A stretch of DNA of 56,918 nt from Bacteroidales bacterium (GTDB lineage Bacteria > Bacteroidota > Bacteroidia > Bacteroidales > UBA932), in the NCBI GenBank assembly GCA_017546585.1, contig JAFYWC010000024.1:1-56918 (forward strand), given 5' to 3'. This document shows, one piece after another, positions 50,278-56,918 of the stretch (position 1 is its first letter; each line of letters opens with the position of its first letter). The position numbers and the translations under genes were made by a program. Under the pieces are notes generated by a model, which ran no database searches, was not told the DNA's origin, and saw only the letters and a list, made by a program, of their open reading frames with translations.

Positions 50278-50327
50278 CAAAGATATTCCGGTCAAAACAG
50301 AATATCATTGTAAAAACAAAAGGAAAT

Positions 50328-51503
50328 ATGACCAAGATCAGCGATAGAATATATTCAGTCGGTGTCAACGATGACGACAAGGTGCTTTTTGAGGGCTTGT
50401 GGCCTCTTCCTTATGGAGTAAGCTACAACTCGTATCTTGTGGTCGATGAGAAGGTGGCTCTGATCGATACGGTCGAGTGTGGATTTGAAGAGGAGTTCCT
50501 TTCCAACATCAACGACGCGATAGGCGGCAGAGACATAGACTATCTGGTAGTCAATCATATGGAGCCGGACCATTCTTCACTCGTGGCATATATGCTTGAG
50601 ACATATCCGGGACTTCAGATCATAGCAAATGCGAAGACTGTCCCTATGCTCAAGGGCTATTACGGCACGCCAGAGGAAAGGATTACGGTTGTAGGAGAAG
50701 GCTCAAGCCTTTCTCTCGGAGGATGCACATTGAATTTCAGCCTCATCCCTATGGTACATTGGCCTGAGACTATGGTCACCTGGCTTGCAGAAGAGAACAC
50801 ACTCTTTTCGGGTGATGCCTTCGGTACCTTCGGTGCAGTTGCAGAAGAGGTCGTAGATGCAGACGGCACATTCGAGCAGTATAAGGATGAGATGACGAGA
50901 TATTATGCCTGCATCGTAGGCAAGTACGGTACTCCTGTCCAGACTGCATTGAAGAAACTCTCTGGTCTGGAGATCAAGAGGATATGCAGCACCCACGGTC
51001 CTGTATGGGAGCAGAACATCCCTCAGGTCGTAAGCCTTTACGACAAGATGAGCCGCTACGAGGTTGAAAGGGGAGTATGCATCGTCTACGGATCGATGTA
51101 CGGCAACACCGCTGCGGCTGCAGATGCGCTTGCCCTCGAACTCGAGGCCCGCGGCATCCCTTACGCCATCCACGACCTTGCCGGAAACAATGCCGGCGAA
51201 CTCGGACTTTCCGGTGCCCTCAGAGACGTGTTCAAATATGATACAATCATTGTGGGTTCACCTACATACAACAACGGTATATTCCCTCCTGTAGAGACAT
51301 TTATGAAGGCTCTGCAGGCCCGCCTTATAAAAGGCCGCCGCTTCTACGCCTTCGGTTCATACACCTGGTCGGGCGCAAGCGTCAGCCAGCTCAACGCCCT
51401 CGCTTCCGCTATGGGCTTCGAGCTCCTCGGGGACGGCCTTTCATTCGCCCAGGCCTACACCAAGGAAAAGGTGGATATGGCAGCCGTTGCAGATATGATT
51501 TAA
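50328..51503 (+). CDS. fprA: FprA-type A flavodiiron protein
   Basis: 391 aa, the usual size. The N-terminal metallo-beta-lactamase-like domain carries the di-iron ligands: NHMEPDHSS (HxExDH, about 76-81), MVHWPET, FSGDAFG and CSTHGPVW. The C-terminal flavodoxin domain (about 250-391) binds FMN through the phosphate loop YGSMYGNTAAAAD and YTWSGASV. Such proteins reduce oxygen to water or nitric oxide to nitrous oxide and protect anaerobes. There is no rubredoxin domain or gene nearby, so the electron donor is encoded elsewhere. It is followed 34 bases later by pta and is divergent from the LuxR-type gene. Confidence 0.95.
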   Translation: MTKISDRIYSVGVNDDDKVLFEGLWPLPYGVSYNSYLVVDEKVALIDTVECGFEEEFLSNINDAIGGRDIDYLVVNHMEPDHSSLVAYMLETYPGLQIIANAKTVPMLKGYYGTPEERITVVGEGSSLSLGGCTLNFSLIPMVHWPETMVTWLAEENTLFSGDAFGTFGAVAEEVVDADGTFEQYKDEMTRYYACIVGKYGTPVQTALKKLSGLEIKRICSTHGPVWEQNIPQVVSLYDKMSRYEVERGVCIVYGSMYGNTAAAADALALELEARGIPYAIHDLAGNNAGELGLSGALRDVFKYDTIIVGSPTYNNGIFPPVETFMKALQARLIKGRRFYAFGSYTWSGASVSQLNALASAMGFELLGDGLSFAQAYTKEKVDMAAVADMI

Positions 51504-51537
51504 AAGAAAACAATATAAACAAATAACTTACATTACT

Positions 51538-52545
51538 ATGACTCTTATTGAAAGCATTATCGAGCGCGCTAAATCAAACAAGCAGCGCATCGTGCTCCCT
51601 GAATCACTCGAGGAGCGTACACTCACTGCAGCTGACAAGTCACTCGCAGAGGACATCGCAGACATCATCCTCATCGGTAACCCTGATGAGATTTTCGCTT
51701 TGGCTGACAAGCTCGGCCTCAAGCACATCGGCAAGGCTACCATCATCGATCCTGCTACAAGCGAGAAGACTGCAGAGTATGCAAACCTCCTCTATGAACT
51801 CCGCAAGAACAAGGGTATGACTCCTGAGAAGGCTGCTCAGCAGGTTCTCGATCCGCTCTACTTCGGTTGCCTCATCATCAAGAGCGGCGATGCAGACGGT
51901 CAGATCAGCGGTGCTCTCTCTACAACAGGCGAGACTCTCAGACCAGCCCTCCAGATCATCAAGTGTGCTCCTGGCATCAGCTGTGTCAGCGGCGCTATGC
52001 TTATGATCACTCAGACTCCAGAGTACGGTGAGAACGGTGTGCTCGTAGTGGGTGACGTTGCTGTAACTCCTATGCCGGATGCAGCTCAGCTCGCACAGAT
52101 CGCAGTCTGCACAGCTCAGACAGCAAAGAGCGTCGCAGGTTTCGCAGATCCTAAGGTTGCAATGCTTTCATTCTCTACTCTCGGTTCAGCAAAGCACGAG
52201 GTTGTAGACAAGGTGATCGAGGCTACTAAGCTCGCTAAGGAGCTTGATCCTGCTCTCAAGGTTGAGGGTGAGCTCCAGGCTGATGCCGCTCTCGTTGCTT
52301 CGGTTGGCCAGAAGAAGGCTCCAGGTTCGGAGATCGCAGGTCACGCAAACGTTCTCGTATTCCCTTGCCTCGAGGTAGGTAACATCGCCTACAAGCTCGT
52401 TCAGAGACTCGGCAATGCAGACGCTATCGGACCTATCCTCCAGGGTATCGCCCGTCCGGTAAACGACCTCAGCCGTGGCTGTTCAGTTGATGATATCTAC
52501 AAGATGGTAGCTATCACAGCTTGCCAGGCAATGGACGCAAAATAA
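51538..52545 (+). CDS. pta: Phosphate acetyltransferase
   Basis: 335 aa, the short form containing only the PTA_PTB catalytic domain. It begins MTLIESIIERAKSNKQRIVLPE and has the signatures LIIKSGDADGQISGALSTTGETLRPAL, AVTPMPDAAQLAQIAV, MLSFSTLGSAKHE, VEGELQADAAL and NVLVFPCLEVGNIAYKL. It converts acetyl-CoA and phosphate to acetyl phosphate for ATP generation and acetate excretion. The usual partner ackA is not adjacent; the next gene, 10 bases on, is a methyltransferase. Strong codon bias suggests high expression. Confidence 0.96.
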   Translation: MTLIESIIERAKSNKQRIVLPESLEERTLTAADKSLAEDIADIILIGNPDEIFALADKLGLKHIGKATIIDPATSEKTAEYANLLYELRKNKGMTPEKAAQQVLDPLYFGCLIIKSGDADGQISGALSTTGETLRPALQIIKCAPGISCVSGAMLMITQTPEYGENGVLVVGDVAVTPMPDAAQLAQIAVCTAQTAKSVAGFADPKVAMLSFSTLGSAKHEVVDKVIEATKLAKELDPALKVEGELQADAALVASVGQKKAPGSEIAGHANVLVFPCLEVGNIAYKLVQRLGNADAIGPILQGIARPVNDLSRGCSVDDIYKMVAITACQAMDAK

Positions 52546-52555
52546 TTGAATTCCT

Positions 52556-53284
52556 ATGGCAAACGATGTTATGCAGCAGATGAATGATCCTATGGGGTCG
52601 GCGATAGCCGATTTCTACAGGACCGGCAAGGCAGACACTCTCGTCGTTCGATCATCGATGTTCGAAGATGACGAGATTCCTGTCGAGACGCTCTTCCGTG
52701 AGTTTGAGGAAATGCCGGAGCTCGAGCAGATCGCCCTCAAGGCGGCTTCGGGCGACATTCTTGATGTTGGTGCCGGCAGCGGATGCCATTCGATGGCCCT
52801 CGAGAAGATGGGCAAGAAATCTGTCGCGATCGATATCTCTCCTCTTTCCGTAGAAGTTATGAAGGAAAGAGGAGTGGATGCGCGACTTGTAAATCTATAT
52901 GATGAATCATTCTCTGAGAAGTTCGACACCATCCTTATGCTTATGAACGGCACCGGTATTGTCGGCAGGCTTGAAAATATGCCTGGATTCTTCGGGAGAA
53001 TCAAGCAGCTTCTTAAGCCGGGAGGATGTGTGCTTATCGATTCAAGCGACCTTCGTTATCTCTATGAAGAGGAGGACGGAAGTTTTATGATAGACCTTTC
53101 TGACGAGTATTACGGTCAGCTTGACTATCAGATGGCATATAAGGATGTGGAAGGTGAGCCGTTCGACTGGCTCTATGTCGACTTTGAGACGCTGTCCTTC
53201 TACGCCGAACAGGCCGGCTTTAAAACAGAATTAGTCGCGGAAGGTGAGCACTATGACTACCTCGCGCGACTAAGCTGCAATTAA
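52556..53284 (+). CDS. Class I SAM-dependent methyltransferase
   Basis: 242 aa. The Rossmann motif I is ILDVGAGSGCHSMAL (about 68-82), motif post-I ends VAIDISPLSVE, and motif IV is FDTILMLMNGTGIVG. LKPGGCVLIDSSDL matches the beta-5 region. The N-terminal about 60 residues (MGSAIADFYRTGKADTLVVRS) may form the substrate cap. The substrate (small molecule or protein) cannot be told. It lies 10 bases after pta and ends close to the converging glsB gene, so it shares the fprA-pta direction of transcription without an obvious functional tie. Confidence 0.88.
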   Translation: MANDVMQQMNDPMGSAIADFYRTGKADTLVVRSSMFEDDEIPVETLFREFEEMPELEQIALKAASGDILDVGAGSGCHSMALEKMGKKSVAIDISPLSVEVMKERGVDARLVNLYDESFSEKFDTILMLMNGTGIVGRLENMPGFFGRIKQLLKPGGCVLIDSSDLRYLYEEEDGSFMIDLSDEYYGQLDYQMAYKDVEGEPFDWLYVDFETLSFYAEQAGFKTELVAEGEHYDYLARLSCN

Positions 53285-53301
53285 ATTCCCAAAATCAGGG
53301 A

Positions 53302-54240
53302 TTAATCTTCATCATTATTATACGAGCCGATGTATCTGGAGAATTTTTCTTCATATATGTCGGCTATTGTTATCATCATACCTGTGTCATAGCAGTCTCC
53401 GAAGTCAGGGTCGAAAGTGGTTCCGAATGTCTTCATTGTAGGGGAGAGACCGATATAAGAGTGGATGAGCGGTGGAATTGTGTCTCCGAAAGATTTCACG
53501 AAATTGTTCAGGATGATGTAGTTCTCCTTGTAGTCGCTTCCTGTGAAGAGTTCCTTGAAGAACTCCTCCTGCTGGGGCGTCCAGGTCTCAGGGTTCTTTG
53601 AAGTAAGCAGTCCCTTTCTGTCTCCGAATGACATATCAAGATAATAGACCATTGCCTTTCTGCTAAGTTCGGGGCTGGTACTGTATATGGTAACCTTTCC
53701 GGCAAGGTATTTTACATCGGGGTTAGTCGCCACGATGCCTCCGATTCCGTCCCAAAGGTTGTCCAGCGCAAAGAGAGCCTTGCGGCCAGCCTGCGATGAC
53801 TGGTACTTAGGCTGCACGAATGCACGTGCCATCTCGATGCAGTATGGGAAATAGTCATCGATGAATTCCTGTGAGAAAGTGAAGAGGTGCTCTGTGTTCA
53901 CGTACGGCTGGCCGTTCTCGTGGAATGAAGCCATTGACCATTTGGTGAATCTGTATCCTCCGATGATTTCGTCGGCTTCCGGATTCCATACCACCAGCTG
54001 GAAGCAGGCCTTGTCTTCAAGGTCGAAATGGTCGAGGTCACACTCTGTGCCGCTGCCGCCTCCTACTGCTCTGAAGGATACTTCGCGGAGACGTCCGATC
54101 TCTCTGAGGACGTTCGGAGCGTTTTCGTTGTTTACTATATAGATTTCGTTGTTTCCTCTGTTTGTAGTGCGGAGGAAAGTATTCTCGTTCAGTTCCGCTT
54201 TGAGAAGCTGGACGTCAACAGGTTCAATGATTGGAATCAT
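53302..54240 (-). CDS. glsB: GNAT-type N-acyltransferase GlsB (glycine lipid synthesis)
   Basis: 312 aa from the ATG at 54240 (MIPIIEPVDVQLLKAEL), 11 bases after glsA; the frame extends 27 codons further upstream into glsA, which I reject. The N-terminal two thirds follow the OlsB/hemolysin-like acyltransferase pattern: GRLREVSFRAVGGGSG, DHFDLEDKACFQLVVWNPEADEIIGGYRF, then CIEMARAFVQPKYQ. In Bacteroides thetaiotaomicron the homologue glsB, beside glsA, N-acylates glycine to N-acylglycine (commendamide type), the first step to glycine lipids of the membrane. The adjacent O-acyltransferase makes the same assignment here strong. The C-terminal about 100 residues are specific to Bacteroidetes members. 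Confidence 0.86.
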   Translation of the reverse strand: MIPIIEPVDVQLLKAELNENTFLRTTNRGNNEIYIVNNENAPNVLREIGRLREVSFRAVGGGSGTECDLDHFDLEDKACFQLVVWNPEADEIIGGYRFTKWSMASFHENGQPYVNTEHLFTFSQEFIDDYFPYCIEMARAFVQPKYQSSQAGRKALFALDNLWDGIGGIVATNPDVKYLAGKVTIYSTSPELSRKAMVYYLDMSFGDRKGLLTSKNPETWTPQQEEFFKELFTGSDYKENYIILNNFVKSFGDTIPPLIHSYIGLSPTMKTFGTTFDPDFGDCYDTGMMITIADIYEEKFSRYIGSYNNDED

Positions 54241-54251
54241 AGGTTCGGGTT

Positions 54252-55097
54252 TTACATATTCGAAGGACAGCCGTTGTCCTTTGAAAGGAGTTCCACTTTG
54301 TCTTTGATTTCGGCTGCCCACTGGAGGTCAGTCTTTGATTTGTCGAAGGTCTCATAAGGAATCGGATCGCCGAAGGTGATGACGAATTCCTGGCCTGACT
54401 TGTTGAAAAGCTCGTCCACGAGGAAGAGCATTCCTATGTTCATCTTCAGCCCGAGTACGCGGCTCAGCCAGCTGAAGAAATAATATATGTTTGAATTGTG
54501 TCCGGAGATATGTACCGGAACTACATCTCTTTCATATTTGCGGGCCTGGGTGATGAACATCTTCTTCCAAGGCATTTCAGTCACCTTGCCCTTGATCTTC
54601 TTTGCGCACAGTCCGGCAGGAAACACCAGCACCTGTTCGCCTGACTCGAACATTGCTGCTATCCTTGCGCTGATTTCTCTGCTCTGGCTTTTGCTCTGTA
54701 CCTTGACAGGTGTGAAGAACTCTGCCAAAGGCTTGAGATTCATAAGGAGCTGGTTGGCTGGAACCCTGAATCCACCTCCGTATATCTTATAAAAGGCAGA
54801 GCCGATGATGAGGGCTTCAGGGCCGCCGAGCGGGTGGTTGCAGGCGAAGATGTATTTCTTGTCTTTGCCGAGTTTTTCCACACCGCGCAACTTGTATGTG
54901 ATGCCGACGTATTTGAGGGCATCGTCAAAGAATTCCGCGCCCTTGTAGTGCTCGGACGTCAGAATGCATTCGTTCATCTGATCCTGGTGAATCCTTCTTT
55001 TCAGAAACTTGACCGCAAAGCGAGGAAGCTTCTTCTTCAGTTTCGGTCCCAGGATCTTATCAATGTCGATCAGATAATCATTTCTGTTCTCTGACAT
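54252..55097 (-). CDS. glsA: 1-acyl-glycerol-phosphate acyltransferase-like GlsA
   Basis: 281 aa. The PlsC-type block I is FACNHPLGGPEAL (about 87-99), a variant of NHxxxxD with Glu in place of Asp; block III-like VFPAGLCAKK and block IV-like VVPVHISGHNS follow. There is no N-terminal signal, but hydrophobic stretches near 180-200 may touch the membrane. In Bacteroides glsA adds a second acyl chain to the 3-hydroxyl of N-acylglycine made by GlsB. The start overlaps the end of the permease gene by 20 bases and the stop lies 11 bases before glsB, so the three are one transcript with the permease first. Confidence 0.86.
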   Translation of the reverse strand: MSENRNDYLIDIDKILGPKLKKKLPRFAVKFLKRRIHQDQMNECILTSEHYKGAEFFDDALKYVGITYKLRGVEKLGKDKKYIFACNHPLGGPEALIIGSAFYKIYGGGFRVPANQLLMNLKPLAEFFTPVKVQSKSQSREISARIAAMFESGEQVLVFPAGLCAKKIKGKVTEMPWKKMFITQARKYERDVVPVHISGHNSNIYYFFSWLSRVLGLKMNIGMLFLVDELFNKSGQEFVITFGDPIPYETFDKSKTDLQWAAEIKDKVELLSKDNGCPSNM

Positions 55098-56451
55098 ATG
55101 ACTTTCTTATAATAAGGTAGAATATTATACCGATTGCGATCCAGGCCAAAAGGACGGTCTGGCTCTGTCTTGTAAGCGCTCCAGGCATACCTGGGATGAC
55201 AAGGAGAGACAGGAAGAAGAGCGAACAGATACATCCGGCGATTCCGAATGTCATATATTTCACGCTTCCGTGTCTCTTTGCTATGATTGCTGCCGAGGCA
55301 GTAGTGTATGCGAATACGATGGCTGCTCCCACGCTTGTCATATCCACGATCCAGATAAGTATCTCGCGACCGAACCAAGGTGCGAAAAGACTCATTATCA
55401 TAGTGAAGATGATTGCGTTTCTTGGAGTTCCGTGTCTAGGCGACAGTTTGCTGAACCACTTCGGAAGGCTGCCTTCGAGCGACATCGCGTACATAAGTCT
55501 TGATGTCGAGATGTAGAAGGCGTTCATTCCTGAAACCACTGCGCAGAACATTGCGATGCCGAGAACGATGATTCCTGCAAGTCCGAGAGTCTGTCTCACC
55601 ACGACTCCGGTAGGCCAGTTGTGTCCGTCTGCAAGAAGCTCTGTCCAAGGCTTCAGGCCTGCTGCTGTGACTGTACACATTGCAATATACAGTACTGCCG
55701 CTACGAGGATCGATGAAATCATAATGCCGACAGACCTTTTGTGGCTGAAGTTGTATTCTTCGGCGCTCTGCGGGATGCAGTCGAAACCGATATATGCCCA
55801 AGGGGCCATAGCCACGATACTGAATATCGCTTTCCAGGAAGTCTTGCCTGCCGGGATTCCGGGAGCGAGGTTGCCCCAGTCTGTGTTTCCGAGAACGAGG
55901 AATGAGATCGCGCAGATGCAGCCGACTAGGGTAAGCGCGATCGCTGTCTGTGTCCAGGCTGCCTGCTTGATGCCTCTGATGTTGAGGAAGGCCATAAGGA
56001 TGATGGCTGCGGAAGCGAGGATCACCTCGCCGGCATATACGTCCCAGCCCGCTATCTGATAAAGGTGTCCCTGCTGGATGATTCCCGGGAAGAGGTAGCG
56101 GCTGATGAGTGCAAGTGCGGTTGCGTTGAGAGGGATGAGGCTCCAATAGGCTAGGATCATTCCCCAGCCGCATACGAATGCGTTGCGTTTGCCGAATGCC
56201 TCCTTTGTATATATGAATTCGCCGCCGCTGACGGGGAACTGTCTGATGAGGTATCCATAGCTGAGCGCGATCACAATGATCAGCGCTGCTCCTATGAACA
56301 TTCCGACTGCCGTTCCGAGAGGTCCGGCCTTTGGGAGGAATGAACTGCCGGGGAGTACGAAGCATCCCCAGCCGATTATGGCTCCTAAGGCAAGTCCCCA
56401 TACGTCGATGGGACGCATCGCCTTCTTGAATTTGCCATTTTTGTTTGACAT
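55078..56451 (-). CDS. APC-family amino acid permease
   Basis: 457 aa with about 12 membrane helices. It begins with the APC motif IDVWGLALGAIIGWGCFVLPGSSFLPKAG; the unwound helix 1 carries GAIIGWG as the substrate backbone-binding loop. PVSGGEFIYTKEAFGKRNAFVCGWGMIL and ISTSRLMYAMSLEGSLPKWFSKL are further family marks. It imports or exchanges an amino acid; the substrate is not evident. Overlap by 20 bases with glsA suggests coupled expression with glycine lipid synthesis. A Bacteroidetes-type promoter was not clear upstream of 56451 on this strand. Confidence 0.9.
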   Translation of the reverse strand: MSNKNGKFKKAMRPIDVWGLALGAIIGWGCFVLPGSSFLPKAGPLGTAVGMFIGAALIIVIALSYGYLIRQFPVSGGEFIYTKEAFGKRNAFVCGWGMILAYWSLIPLNATALALISRYLFPGIIQQGHLYQIAGWDVYAGEVILASAAIILMAFLNIRGIKQAAWTQTAIALTLVGCICAISFLVLGNTDWGNLAPGIPAGKTSWKAIFSIVAMAPWAYIGFDCIPQSAEEYNFSHKRSVGIMISSILVAAVLYIAMCTVTAAGLKPWTELLADGHNWPTGVVVRQTLGLAGIIVLGIAMFCAVVSGMNAFYISTSRLMYAMSLEGSLPKWFSKLSPRHGTPRNAIIFTMIMSLFAPWFGREILIWIVDMTSVGAAIVFAYTTASAAIIAKRHGSVKYMTFGIAGCICSLFFLSLLVIPGMPGALTRQSQTVLLAWIAIGIIFYLIIRKSYVREQK

Positions 56452-56571
56452 AGGTATAGGTTTAAATCCAATTTAAGGTGCTAAGGTATGAAATAGTTTG
56501 CAAAAAATTGTCATTTTATCGCTAAATCTTGATATCGGGGCTCATAAGTGTGTGATAGTAAGTATAAAACA

Positions 56572-56603
56572 TTTGGTGGATTGATTTTTTATTTCTATAT
56601 TTG
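56572..56603 (+). promoter_or_regulatory. Consensus promoter of rpsF
   Basis: TTTG (56572-56575), then 20 bases, then TATATTTG (56596-56603): a perfect TTTG-N20-TANNTTTG. The leader is about 65 bases, AT-rich near the ATG, with no Shine-Dalgarno sequence. Confidence 0.78.
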
Positions 56604-56624
56604 CAGCCCATTTTGGTGGATTGA
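56572..56624 (+). repeat. 13-bp direct repeat over the rpsF promoter and leader
   Basis: TTTGGTGGATTGA occurs at 56572-56584 (including the -33 box) and at 56612-56624 (in the leader), with starts exactly 40 bases apart. Confidence 0.8.
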
Positions 56625-56637
56625 GTCCGTCGAATGG
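56608..56637 (+). promoter_or_regulatory. Possible S6 leader structure
   Basis: CCATT (56608-56612) pairs with AATGG (56633-56637); inside, GGA (56618-56620) pairs with TCC (56626-56628) around TTGAG, leaving unpaired TTGGT and GTCG on either side. rpsF mRNAs of many bacteria carry a leader that binds the S6:S18 dimer, in which an unpaired CCG is important; here TCCG spans the inner stem edge. The match is by eye only. Confidence 0.3.
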
Positions 56638-56673
56638 ATATAAACTATTATAAAACAATAAATTACAAACAAA

Positions 56674-56918
56674 ATGCTTAAACAGTACGAAACCGTTTTC
56701 ATTGCTACTCCCGTTTTGTCTGATGCTCAGATGAAGGAAGCGGTCGCAAAGTACACTAACTACCTCAAGGAGCGTGGTGCAGAGATTGTGTACGAAGAGG
56801 ACTGGGGTCTTAAGCAGCTCGCTTACCCTATCCAGAAGAAGACTACAGGATTCTATTATCTTATCGAGTTCAAGGCTGAGCCTTCACTCATCGCAAGACT
56901 CGAGACTCAGTATCGTCG
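56674..56918 (+). CDS. rpsF: 30S ribosomal protein S6 (N-terminal part, cut by window end)
   Basis: The first 81 codons are present, from the ATG at 56674: [15 protein letters not shown], then [38 protein letters not shown] and [14 protein letters not shown]. These match the ribosomal S6 fold (YE..fI..P.ls, then 'wG.r.LAY.I.k...G.Y'). S6 binds 16S rRNA together with S18 on the small-subunit platform. In Bacteroidales rpsF is normally followed by rpsR and rplI; those would lie beyond the window. Typical of a highly expressed gene are the consensus promoter and the biased codons. Confidence 0.97.
   Translation, partial: MLKQYETVFIATPVLSDAQMKEAVAKYTNYLKERGAEIVYEEDWGLKQLAYPIQKKTTGFYYLIEFKAEPSLIARLETQYR

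Noticed and set aside
53285-53301. Weak inverted repeat (AATTCCC...GGGATT) between the methyltransferase and glsB genes
   Set aside because: Only about five pairs and no T-run; not enough to call a terminator.
55436-56401. 321-codon frame on the minus strand in the APC permease
   Set aside because: A frame-shifted reading of the permease gene, rich in Arg, Pro and His, without membrane segments.
1-56918. tRNA, rRNA or tmRNA genes
   Set aside because: I looked in the intergenic regions on both strands and saw no cloverleaf with a T-loop GTTCRA block; gaps are mostly too short.

Overview
The window looks like chromosomal DNA from a Bacteroidales bacterium (gut or rumen type), with GC near 50 %. 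Four things point there: promoters of the Bacteroidetes form (a TTTG -33 box about 19-22 bases before a TANNTTTG -7 box), few Shine-Dalgarno sequences, lineage-typical families (DUF4831, GSCFA, GH95, golvesin-domain proteins, paired TldD/PmbA, PIF1-HRDC helicase, glycine-lipid genes), and many Sec or lipoprotein signals. I cannot fix the family from this window. Most genes are core or housekeeping; the accessory part lies around 34.9-40.7 kb.

Layout. 1-97: tail of a probable threonine aldolase, then a strong terminator. 264-10060 (minus): nine tightly packed genes, read from 10060 downward: DUF2400/TIGR02757 protein, zeta-like kinase, tldD, pmbA, slyD with a metal-binding tail, a GT2 glycosyltransferase, trkA, an ABC-F ATPase and a TerB/J-domain co-chaperone. 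10135-13383 (minus): two tandem POT peptide transporters. 13596-17426 (plus): LpxL-type acyltransferase, DUF4831 protein, pepD, yjdM. 17487-25165 (minus): M28-fold peptidase (probably inactive), lipid-flippase-type ABC exporter, VanZ-like protein, a large amidase/golvesin/FN3 protein and a CyuA-like cysteine desulfidase. 25261-28692 (plus): TPR protein, HAD hydrolase, WalJ-type metallo-hydrolase. 28682-31069 (minus): GH95 alpha-fucosidase lipoprotein. 31143-39278 (plus): a HAMP-like membrane protein without output domain, trkH copy 1, RecD-like helicase, a 119-bp structured element, a DPP-IV-type peptidase and a PIF1-HRDC helicase.

39279-40724 is the most unusual part. An IS200-like REP-associated tyrosine transposase (RAYT) gene is flanked on each side by a pair of hairpins. 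All four hairpins share a core (TGTGCG...GTGAC), have 8-base loops, and differ at stem positions where the other arm mostly changes to match. Together with the 119-bp element and a palindromic repeat set in frame inside the peptidase gene, this looks like a REP/RAYT system and a small cluster of palindromic repeats.

40725-43273 (minus): lysA and ffh. 43418-45660 (plus): a bacterial deoxyhypusine-synthase-like enzyme and a membrane-bound AraC regulator. 45629-46989 (minus): a small lipoprotein and a GSCFA protein. 47061-48176 (plus): an unrecognised envelope protein. 48173-50224 (minus): a LuxR-type regulator with a degenerate receiver, co-transcribed with trkH copy 2. 50328-53284 (plus): flavodiiron protein, pta and a methyltransferase. 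53302-56451 (minus): an APC amino acid permease followed by glsA and glsB (glycine lipid synthesis). 56674-end (plus): start of rpsF behind a consensus promoter.

Themes: envelope and lipid work (LpxL, ABC exporter, glsAB, amidase-like protein), peptide and amino acid use (POT x2, PepD, M28 fold, DPP-IV, CyuA, APC), and potassium uptake (one trkA and two trkH, all in separate loci). I saw no rRNA, tRNA or CRISPR array.
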